DNA of 20,159 nucleotides. It comes from an uncultured Clostridia bacterium (GTDB lineage: Bacteria > Bacillota > Clostridia > TANB77 > CAG-508). Positions 7,043 to 13,146 of the stretch are shown here, in pieces (position 1 is the first letter of the stretch; each line of letters begins with the position of its first letter). The position numbers and the translations under genes are program-made. The DNA is taken from positions 1 to 20,159 of the forward strand of contig CAJUSU010000025.1 of the NCBI GenBank assembly GCA_910589185.1. The letters run 5' to 3'. The notes beneath the pieces were generated by a model, which saw only the letters and a list, made by a program, of their open reading frames with translations, did not search any database and was not told the origin of the DNA.

Positions 7043-8063
7043 ATGATATACCTATATTTTGGCGAAGAGAGATATCTTTTAGAAAATAAAGTGAAAAAAA
7101 TTAAAAAAGATTTTGGAGAGCTAGTACAGGGAATTAATTATATTCAAATTGATGATACAAATGTAGAAGAGTTGATTTCTGATTTAGAGACTCCTGCTTT
7201 TGGCTTTTCTAAAAAGTTAATTATTGCAAAAAACACAGGACTTTTCAAAAAAGAAAAGAAAACATCTAGTAAATCTAAAACAGCAAAAGAAACTAAAAAG
7301 AAAAAGACAGTAGTAGAAGAAAAATTACCTTTGCCAGAAAGAATAGCAAATTATCTTCAAGCAAATGAACAAGAATTAAATGAAACGGTGGAATTGATTT
7401 TTGTAGAAGAAGAGGCAGAAAAAAATATTTTATACCAAACTATAGAAAAAATAGGAGAGGTAAAAGAGTTTGCACTTTTAAAATTATCAGAGCTAGTGAC
7501 AAATTTAAAAAAGATAGTAAATGCTTATCAAGTAAATTTAGATGATAATACAGCAAAATATTTAGTAGAATCTTGTGGAACAAGTATGCAAGACCTCATT
7601 AATGAAGTAAGAAAATTGATAGAATACAAAGGAGCAGGAGGAACTATTACTAAAGAAGATGTTGATAAACTTTGCATTAAACAAATTCAAGCAGTTATTT
7701 TTGATTTAACAGATAATTTAGGTAAAAAAGAAACTCGGAAAAGCTTTAGATGTTTATCGAGGATTGCTTGCCAATAAAGAGCCAATTCAAAGAATTTTAG
7801 TGACTTTATATAATCATTTTAAAAAATTGTATATTATTAAAATAGCTGAAAAATATCATCAAGATGTAGCAAGTAGTATGAATTTAAAGCCTAATCAAAT
7901 GTTTTTAGTGACGAAATATAAGACACAAGCAAGATATTTTGAGGAAAAAGATTTACGAAAAGTTTTAGGAGAAATTATCGACTTAGATGCTAATTATAAA
8001 ATAGGACTAATTGATTTAGAAGTAGGATTGGAAGCAATTTTATGTAGATATTGTTCAAAATGA
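7043..8063 (+). CDS. holA: DNA polymerase III delta subunit, frameshifted
   Basis: HolA is the clamp-loader delta subunit that opens the sliding clamp. The N-terminus MIYLYFGEERYLLENKVKKI and the central NLKKIVNAYQVNLDDNTAKYLVE and RKLIEYKG segments match the family. The start is ATG 7043, 5 nt after AGGAG (7033-7037); an upstream in-frame ATG at 6998 lies inside the palindrome and is not used. The first frame ends at 7777 with a foreign-looking tail. The next frame carries the expected ALDVYRGLLANKEPIQRILV and on to the stop at 8063. Dropping one A from the AAAA at 7739-7742 joins the two into 339 residues, the normal length. A Lys-rich insertion (about 73-90) is unusual. Because holA is essential, a sequencing or assembly indel is the likeliest cause. 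Confidence 0.9.
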
Positions 8064-8066
8064 GAT

Positions 8067-8096
8067 GAATAAAAAATACCAAATTTTCTAATAATA
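8067..8096 (+). promoter_or_regulatory. Candidate forespore (sigma-G/F type) promoter of gpr
   Basis: TGAATA (8066-8071; core GAATA) and AATAATA (8090-8096) are separated by 18 nt. They resemble the sigma-G pattern of GMATR and CATnnTA, with one mismatch in the -10. Transcription would start near 8103, after the left arm of the holA terminator. gpr is a known sigma-F/sigma-G regulon gene in Bacillus. The match is short, and chance is possible in AT-rich DNA. Confidence 0.4.
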
Positions 8097-8117
8097 AAGG
8101 AAAATTGGTATTTTTTT
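8071..8117 (+). terminator. Intrinsic terminator after holA
   Basis: AAAAAATACCAA (8071-8082) pairs with TTGGTATTTTTT (8105-8116), extended by TTTTC/GAAAA (8084-8088/8100-8104) with one bulged A. A T run follows. It ends 28 nt before the gpr start, so it separates holA from gpr. Confidence 0.85.
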
Positions 8118-8144
8118 ATTTTGAAAAAGTGGAGTGATATTTTT

Positions 8145-9086
8145 ATGATGAATTTTAGAACAGATTTAGCCTTAGAAAGACGTGACTTATATCGTAAAGC
8201 AAATAATGTGGCAAATGAAATTAATGGTTTGGAAACAGAAGAGGAGCAATTAGGAGAAACGATTAAAATTACAAGAGTAAAAGTATTGAATCAAGAAGGA
8301 GAACAAGCAATTGGTAAGAAGCAAGGAAACTATATTACAATAGATATTAAGGACTTAAAAATAGCAGAGGAAGAAGATATACAAAAGGCATCAGAAGCTG
8401 TTACAAAAGAGCTAAGAACTTTAATTGGAAATTTAATTCAGCCCCAAGAAGATATTTTAGTAGTAGGGTTAGGAAATTTATATGTAACACCAGATGCTTT
8501 AGGACCAAAAGTAATACAAGATATTGATATTACAAGACATCTTTTAAACTATATGCCGGAGGTATTAGAACAAGGAACAAGACCAGTAAGTGCTGTTTCA
8601 CCTGGTGTTTTAGGTACAACAGGAATTGAAACTGTGGAAATTTTAAAAGGGATTGTAGATAATGTTCACCCAAAGTTAATTATAGTAATAGATGCCTTAG
8701 CGTCTAGAAGCATTGAAAGAATTAGTAGTACTGTTCAAATTGCAGATACTGGTATTGTGCCAGGAGCAGGAGTAGGAAATCAAAGAAAGGAATTGACGGT
8801 GGATACATTAGGAATACCAGTAATAGCAATAGGGGTTCCAACAGTTGTAGAAGCAGCAACCATTGCAGCAGATAGCCTTAATCTATTTATTCAAAGATTA
8901 CAAGAAGAAGCACATTCCAATGAATTTTTAAATCAATTACAGGAAGAAGATAAATATCAAATGATTAAAGAAGTATTACAACCAGCAGATTATAACTTTA
9001 TCGTAACGCCAAAAGAAATTGATGATTTAATAGAAAATATGTCTAGCGTAGTGGCAAGAGGTATTAATTTTGCTACACAAAAATAG
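8145..9086 (+). CDS. gpr: Germination protease GPR
   Basis: GPR is the aspartic-type protease that degrades small acid-soluble spore proteins during germination, so the organism forms endospores. From ATG 8145 it has 313 residues. The mature-type N-terminus FRTDLALE comes within the first ten residues, so any propeptide is very short, as I recall for clostridial members. The catalytic aspartates are seen as Asp117 in VTPDALGPKV and Asp183 in IVIDALASRS. VSAVSPGVLGTTGIET and GIVPGAGVGNQRKELT are also family blocks. I chose ATG 8145 because GGAG (8131-8134) lies 10 nt upstream; a TTG at 8121 lies before that ribosome-binding site, and ATG 8148 is one codon later. A possible forespore promoter is at 8067-8096. 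Confidence 0.95.
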   Translation: MMNFRTDLALERRDLYRKANNVANEINGLETEEEQLGETIKITRVKVLNQEGEQAIGKKQGNYITIDIKDLKIAEEEDIQKASEAVTKELRTLIGNLIQPQEDILVVGLGNLYVTPDALGPKVIQDIDITRHLLNYMPEVLEQGTRPVSAVSPGVLGTTGIETVEILKGIVDNVHPKLIIVIDALASRSIERISSTVQIADTGIVPGAGVGNQRKELTVDTLGIPVIAIGVPTVVEAATIAADSLNLFIQRLQEEAHSNEFLNQLQEEDKYQMIKEVLQPADYNFIVTPKEIDDLIENMSSVVARGINFATQK

Positions 9087-9107
9087 ATAGCAAATAAATG
9101 CTATCTA
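9084..9107 (-). terminator. Hairpin holding both convergent stop codons; terminator for traX
   Basis: TAGATAGCA (9084-9092) and TGCTATCTA (9099-9107) form a perfect 9-bp stem around a 6-nt loop. The gpr stop (9084-9086) and the minus-strand traX stop (9103-9101) lie in opposite arms. A T run follows on the minus strand only (ATTTTTG), so it should terminate traX transcripts inside the gpr end. Confidence 0.65.
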
Positions 9108-9808
9108 AATAGAATGTATAAAATAAGTAAATGAACAGGGTAGAAAAAGTAGAGAAGATATTTGACTTTAGGTCCCTGTTTTTTATTATATAAACTAATA
9201 AATACAATAGGAATAATTGTAAAAATGATTAGCCAGATATACCATAAATTAAAGGTATCTAAATAAGGAATACCATATTTGAGTACACAAGCTAAAATGA
9301 AAGATAAAATCATAGCAATCTTATTATTTCTAAATAAATAGAAAAGAAAGATAATGGTAATTCCAAAGAAACCATAATCAAAGCAACAAACTTGTGCTAA
9401 AACTCCTAATAAAATAACTATTGTAAAACTCAATAAATATCTAAAGAAAATGTTTAATTTTTCGTTTTTGATAGATTTAAAAGAAAAGTGAGTGATTTTA
9501 TCATATTGAAATATAGCAAGTAATCCAATAAAAAGAGTGAAAAAGATATTTAAAGTAAATCCATCTGTATATATAGAGTAGAATAGCATAAAAGGTATTT
9601 GAGAAACAAGTGCAAACAAAAATAGTCTTAAGAAATATTTCTTAAGATTTTTTGTGTGAAGGTAGCCTTCTGAAATTTGAAAAGCGAAAATAGGGAAGGC
9701 GATTCTTCCTATTAGATTTAACCAGCTAATCTGCTTAAAATATGCATCTCCAAAATGGTCTACTACCATAGTAGCCATTGCAATTATTTTTAAAATAAAA
9801 CTTGTCAT
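9101..9808 (-). CDS. TraX-family integral membrane protein
   Basis: The TraX family is named after the F-plasmid pilin acetyltransferase but is common on Bacillota chromosomes, where its substrate is unknown. The 235-residue protein has about seven hydrophobic helices. Family blocks are KIIAMATMVVDHFG (7-20), GRIAFPIFAFQISEGYLHTKNLKKY (about 34-58), LRLFLFALVSQIPF (60-73) and the C-terminal KYLLYFFYPVHLLILY (about 217-232). An acyltransferase-type fold is the family expectation, and membrane location is clear. No Shine-Dalgarno sequence precedes ATG 9808. The promoter sits so close that the mRNA would begin at about the start codon. It is convergent with gpr, and its divergent neighbour is the deoxyribosyltransferase-like gene. 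Confidence 0.88.
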   Translation of the reverse strand: MTSFILKIIAMATMVVDHFGDAYFKQISWLNLIGRIAFPIFAFQISEGYLHTKNLKKYFLRLFLFALVSQIPFMLFYSIYTDGFTLNIFFTLFIGLLAIFQYDKITHFSFKSIKNEKLNIFFRYLLSFTIVILLGVLAQVCCFDYGFFGITIIFLFYLFRNNKIAMILSFILACVLKYGIPYLDTFNLWYIWLIIFTIIPIVFISLYNKKQGPKVKYLLYFFYPVHLLILYILFR

Positions 9809-9814
9809 AAAGGA

Positions 9815-9843
9815 ATTATATAAAATGTTGAAAGAAATTACAA
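9815..9843 (-). promoter_or_regulatory. Promoter of traX, predicted leaderless start
   Basis: On the minus strand, TTGTAA (9843-9838) and TATAAT (9820-9815) are separated by 17 nt. The usual start site about 7 nt after the -10 falls on the A of the ATG at 9808. Confidence 0.6.
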
Positions 9844-9884
9844 GCTTTCTTTCTAAAAGTGTTATATGTTTTATAATAGAATTA

Positions 9885-9913
9885 TAGAAAAATTTTATTA
9901 TTTATTGTATAAT
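9885..9913 (+). promoter_or_regulatory. Probable promoter of the four-gene cassette
   Basis: A perfect TATAAT (9908-9913) is preceded at 17 nt by a weak -35, TAGAAA (9885-9890). It lies 35 nt before the first gene of the cassette. No other promoter-like pair was noticed within the cassette. Confidence 0.5.
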
Positions 9914-9948
9914 TAAAAAAGTTTAAAGTTGAAAGTGGAGGAATTATA

Positions 9949-10335
9949 ATGAAGTTCTATATTGGGTCTGGATTTAAAAACTGCGAATTGGTTAATTATT
10001 ATTCAAAAAAATTAGAAGAAAATGGATGGAAACATACTTATAATTGGACAAAAAATATTAGTAATGATGAAACGATTGAAGATTTGATAGAATACTCTAA
10101 ATTGGAGCAAGCAGGAATTAAAGAGGCTGATGTTGTTATTATACTATTACCTGCTGGAAGGGGAACTCATATTGAATTGGGAATGGCATTAGCGTTAAAT
10201 AAAAAAATATTTTTATGTTCTGAAACTAAAGATGAATTTAGCATTGAGAATACTGTAAATTTTTATCAATTACCTAATATTATTAGGTTGGTTGGAACTG
10301 CTGAGGAAAATATAAAAGAAATAATAAATTTGTAA
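9949..10335 (+). CDS. Nucleoside 2-deoxyribosyltransferase-like protein
   Basis: Members of this fold transfer or hydrolyse the N-glycosidic bond of (deoxy)nucleosides or nucleoside monophosphates. The 128-residue protein starts MKFYIGSGF, followed by a helix. It carries ADVVIILLPAGRGTHIELGMALAL (60-83). Glu76 in THIELG sits where the family nucleophile lies, and the Gly-rich and preceding hydrophobic strands are intact. The C-terminal NFYQLPNIIRLVGTAEENIKEII fits the last helix. Transferase, hydrolase and regulatory members cannot be separated by sequence alone. GGAGG lies 7 nt before ATG. It is the first of four genes, and its stop overlaps the ribosome-binding region of the next. Confidence 0.82.
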   Translation: MKFYIGSGFKNCELVNYYSKKLEENGWKHTYNWTKNISNDETIEDLIEYSKLEQAGIKEADVVIILLPAGRGTHIELGMALALNKKIFLCSETKDEFSIENTVNFYQLPNIIRLVGTAEENIKEIINL

Positions 10336-10347
10336 GGAGGGATAAAA

Positions 10348-11103
10348 GTGAATATAGACTTTAAAAATAAAGTTATTTTGGTAACAGGTTCTACATCGGG
10401 TATAGGACGCCAAATTGCAAAACAATTATTAGAAAACAATGCAACTGTAATTATTACCTATGGTCATAATGAAGAAATGGCTCAAGAAACAATGAAAGAA
10501 TTAATAGACTATAAGAAAAATATTTTATTAATAAAAGCAGATTTGTCAAACGAAATAGAGGTTGATGAAATGTTTAATAAGATCTCAAATATATATGGAA
10601 AACTAGATGGATTGGTTAACTGTGCTGCCTATGATAAAGTATTATCCATTGAAGATTTAACAATAGAAGAATATAGACATGAGTTAGATGTAAATGTTGT
10701 TGCTAGATGGCAATGTATTAAAAATGCAATTCCACTAATGAAAAAATCCGATATGCCAAGAATTATCAATATTGCTTCAAGATTAGGAACTAGACCTATG
10801 GAAGACTCAGTTGCATATTGTACTTGTGAAGCCGCAATAATAATGCTTACAAAATGTTGTGCTTTAGAATTATCTAAGTATAATATAAAAGTTAATACAG
10901 TTAGTCCTTCGCTTACACTAACTCCTCTTGGAATACAAAGCTATTCAGAAGAAGAAATTAAAGCTACTGCTGAAAAAAATCCAAGTAAACGTTTAGGAAC
11001 AGTTGAAGATACTGCAAATTTAGTTTTATTTTTATTAAGTGATAAAGCTGATTATATTAATGGAGAAAATATAAATGTGAATGGTGGAATATTGCTAAAA
11101 TGA
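10348..11103 (+). CDS. Short-chain dehydrogenase/reductase-like protein lacking the catalytic Lys
   Basis: The 251-residue protein is a classical SDR with a Rossmann fold: TGSTSGIG (13-20) for the dinucleotide, ADLS (64-67), NCAA (91-94, in place of NNAG), Asn116, Ser144 in NIASRLG and Tyr157. The active-site YxxxK motif reads YCTCE (157-161), so Glu161 replaces the lysine that lowers the Tyr pKa and binds the ribose. A single AAA-to-GAA change would do this. The C-terminal SPSLTLTPLG and NVNGGILL are normal. It starts at GTG 10348, after AAGGAGG (10334-10340), 12 nt from the previous gene. Either the protein is no longer an ordinary oxidoreductase, or it uses a different chemistry. SDR fold is sure; activity is not. 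Confidence 0.9.
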   Translation: MNIDFKNKVILVTGSTSGIGRQIAKQLLENNATVIITYGHNEEMAQETMKELIDYKKNILLIKADLSNEIEVDEMFNKISNIYGKLDGLVNCAAYDKVLSIEDLTIEEYRHELDVNVVARWQCIKNAIPLMKKSDMPRIINIASRLGTRPMEDSVAYCTCEAAIIMLTKCCALELSKYNIKVNTVSPSLTLTPLGIQSYSEEEIKATAEKNPSKRLGTVEDTANLVLFLLSDKADYINGENINVNGGILLK

Positions 11104-11155
11104 ATTCTTAAAAAATAAAAAGACAATATATTTGATTTATTTTTGGAGGAATAAA

Positions 11156-11800
11156 ATGAATTATATTAAAACAATTGATTTATGGACAGAACAACATGAT
11201 AATCATTATGAATGTTTTAATGGCGCTTTTGTAGATGGATTTGAAGACGATAAAGTGCCATTTGATACATACAAGATTGTTAAAAACTGTAATTGTATCA
11301 TAACAGTTGACAATTTAGATATTAATATTCATAACAAGCATAATGCTATTATTTTTTATAAAGATAGCATACCAGTTAGACTGGTTGTTATAAATAAAAA
11401 CACAGATATTGATAAATGTATAAATATAGCACTTGAGCAATATTTTGAAAGTTCTATATTGAAAAATTACTATGCTAAGTATAATGTAAAATCATCTATC
11501 ATTGATATGAAAGAAATGCCGATTTGTAAAGAGCCTGATAACACTAAAATAGAAATAGATGTTGGATCTTGTGATAGGTGGAAACTTTTATACAATATGC
11601 TAAAAGGTAGTTATACAGAGAGTAATACTTCTTATGGAAATTTTGAAAGTGATAGGTATGAATTTATCCCTAATTTATTCATAAAATATGATCTTAATAC
11701 AGATACTGAAAAATTTGAAATAGAACATAAATGTGCCTTTATCAATACTTTGAAAACTAGACTAATACCTATACAGGAAAATTCATTATTAACGAAATAA
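11156..11800 (+). CDS. Unrecognised protein of the cassette
   Basis: I do not recognise this 214-residue protein. It is soluble-looking, with no signal peptide or membrane helix. It is rich in Asn, Asp, Ile and Lys, and has an acidic start (DLWTEQHDNHYECFNGAF). The central part alternates short hydrophobic strands (CIITVDNLDINI, NAIIFYKDSIPVRLVVI), suggesting a beta-rich domain, followed by helical IDKCINIALEQYF. Start ATG 11156 was chosen because GGAGG (11145-11149) lies 6 nt upstream; an upstream in-frame ATG at 11132 precedes it. It is the third of four co-oriented genes between the SDR and the kinase, so a role in the same pathway is inferred from context only. Confidence 0.75.
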   Translation: MNYIKTIDLWTEQHDNHYECFNGAFVDGFEDDKVPFDTYKIVKNCNCIITVDNLDINIHNKHNAIIFYKDSIPVRLVVINKNTDIDKCINIALEQYFESSILKNYYAKYNVKSSIIDMKEMPICKEPDNTKIEIDVGSCDRWKLLYNMLKGSYTESNTSYGNFESDRYEFIPNLFIKYDLNTDTEKFEIEHKCAFINTLKTRLIPIQENSLLTK

Positions 11801-11822
11801 ATGATTAAGGAGATATCTATTA

Positions 11823-12812
11823 ATGGAATATGTAAATTTTTATGAAAGAATACATAATGTTAAAAATATAAAAATGGTTGCTGAAAAAGTATGTCAACAC
11901 TATAGTTTAGGAGAGTTAATTAATCAAAAGCATATTGAAATTGGATATGAAGATTTTAATATGATAATTAGTACAAGTACAGGAGAGTACTTTATTAAGA
12001 TATTAAATAAATCTAGACCTAAAAGTGAGCAAATGAGATTAGTAAATATTTTAGAAAAGGCAATAAAAGGAGAAGTGCAAGTTCCAAAAATTCATCAAGT
12101 AAATGGAGAAAGTATTTTTGAATTAGAAATAGATAATAAAACATTAAATATTATAGTAATGGATTATATTAAAGGTACAAATGTATTATTATTAAATCGT
12201 GATTTGAATTATAATGAGATTTGTAGTATTGCAAAAGAGATGGCAAAAATAAATAAAATTGATTTTCAAGTTGAGTCTTATTATGACGAATGGACTATAA
12301 CAAATTTTGAGTCTGAATATAAGAAGAAAATTGAAAAAATTGATGCAAAAGATAAACTGTTAGTATCAAAAGTGTATGAGCAAATGTCAAAAGTAGATTT
12401 TTCAAAATTTAAAATGTCCTATACACATGCAGATATCATTAAATCAAATTTAATATTAGATGATGAGGGTAAAATTTGGGTAATTGATTTTTCTGTTTTA
12501 AATTATTTGCCAAGAGTAATTGAACTTGCAGTTGCTATGTTTGGAGTTTGTTTAACGAATGATAGAGAAGTATCCATAAATAATATGAATATTTTAATTA
12601 ATGAATATAATAAGTATAATAAATTAGATAGTTATGAAATTAATAATCTTCCTATCATATTTAACTGTATTAGTGCTATGAATATACTACAAACATCTTA
12701 TATAAAAGCAACTGATGAAACTTTTGAAGAGAATGAACATTGGTTATCAGAAGGTAGAAAAGGAGTAGAGTTAAATTTATCTATAGAGGATATCAAATTA
12801 AGTAATGACTAA
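11823..12812 (+). CDS. APH-fold phosphotransferase (small-molecule kinase-like)
   Basis: The 329-residue protein has the aminoglycoside-phosphotransferase/choline kinase fold. Lys60 in YFIKIL is the likely ATP-binding lysine. The catalytic loop HADIIKSN (202-209) supplies Asp204 and Asn209, and IDFS (221-224) supplies the metal-binding Asp222, so the enzyme should be active. Substrates in this superfamily range from aminoglycosides to choline, homoserine, methylthioribose and protein serine; the sequence does not tell which. AAGGAG (11807-11812) lies 10 nt before ATG. It is the last gene of the cassette and is followed by a long terminator hairpin. Antibiotic resistance is possible, but the neighbours argue more for a metabolic substrate. 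Confidence 0.82.
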   Translation: MEYVNFYERIHNVKNIKMVAEKVCQHYSLGELINQKHIEIGYEDFNMIISTSTGEYFIKILNKSRPKSEQMRLVNILEKAIKGEVQVPKIHQVNGESIFELEIDNKTLNIIVMDYIKGTNVLLLNRDLNYNEICSIAKEMAKINKIDFQVESYYDEWTITNFESEYKKKIEKIDAKDKLLVSKVYEQMSKVDFSKFKMSYTHADIIKSNLILDDEGKIWVIDFSVLNYLPRVIELAVAMFGVCLTNDREVSINNMNILINEYNKYNKLDSYEINNLPIIFNCISAMNILQTSYIKATDETFEENEHWLSEGRKGVELNLSIEDIKLSND

Positions 12813-12833
12813 ATATATTTCAATAGTAACTTC

Positions 12834-12870
12834 AAAATTTTAAGGTCGCAATTTGCGACCTTAAAATTTT
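12834..12870. terminator. Strong bidirectional hairpin between the kinase gene and tRNA-Thr
   Basis: Two perfect 17-nt arms (12834-12850 and 12854-12870, core AAGGTCGCA) surround a 3-nt loop. The distal arms are A4T4, so T runs occur in both directions. It closes the cassette on the plus strand and the tRNA transcript on the minus strand. Confidence 0.85.
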
Positions 12871-12886
12871 AACTGAATAATAAAAT

Positions 12887-12962
12887 TGGAGCTACTGGGC
12901 AGAATCGAACTGCCGACCTACAGGTTACGAATCTGTTGCTCTACCAACTGAGCTACAGTAGC
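12887..12962 (-). tRNA. tRNA-Thr (CGT)
   Basis: The minus strand folds as a complete 76-nt tRNA. The acceptor strands are 12962-12956 and 12897-12891 (GCTACTG with CAGTAGC). The D arm is GCTC/GAGC. The anticodon loop TTCGTAA (12931-12925) carries anticodon CGT for ACG codons. The T arm is GGCAG/CTGCC around TTCGATT. The discriminator U73 is typical of Thr, and CCA is encoded at 12889-12887. The last anticodon-stem pair is an A-C mismatch. Confidence 0.95.
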
Positions 12963-12985
12963 GTATCATGAAATTAACAATCACT

Positions 12986-13014
12986 ATTATATAATCAAAT
13001 GAATTAGATTGCAA
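12986..13014 (-). promoter_or_regulatory. Promoter of tRNA-Thr
   Basis: On the minus strand, TTGCAA (13014-13009) and a perfect TATAAT (12991-12986) are spaced by 17 nt. They end 23 nt before the tRNA 5' end. Confidence 0.75.
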
Positions 13015-13058
13015 GACTATAGAAAGAAAAAAATTATATTACAGATTGTCGTAAAATA

Positions 13059-13086
13059 TTGACTTTTTGGAAGAATATTATAAAAT
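13059..13086 (+). promoter_or_regulatory. Promoter of the GH13 gene
   Basis: TTGACT (13059-13064) and TAAAAT (13081-13086) are separated by 16 nt. The expected transcript has a leader of about 50 nt holding a small hairpin (TAAAG/CTTTA) and then AAGGAGGG. No clear catabolite-repression operator was seen. Confidence 0.5.
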
Positions 13087-13146
13087 AAAATTATCATAAA
13101 CCATAACTAAAGTTTTTCACTTTAATAATTTAAGGAGGGAACAATT

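Noticed and set aside
8121..8144. TTG start for gpr
   Set aside because: It lies before GGAG (8131-8134) and inside the T-rich end of the terminator. ATG 8145 fits the ribosome-binding site and the family N-terminus.
9134..9180. AACAGGG/CCCTGTT followed by a T run, as a gpr terminator
   Set aside because: The stem is only 7 bp with a 33-nt loop and lies inside traX coding sequence. Kept only as a possibility within a finding.
9809..12962. Integrated mobile island using tRNA-Thr as attachment site
   Set aside because: No integrase and no copy of the tRNA 3' end were seen at the other border, although composition would fit an insertion.
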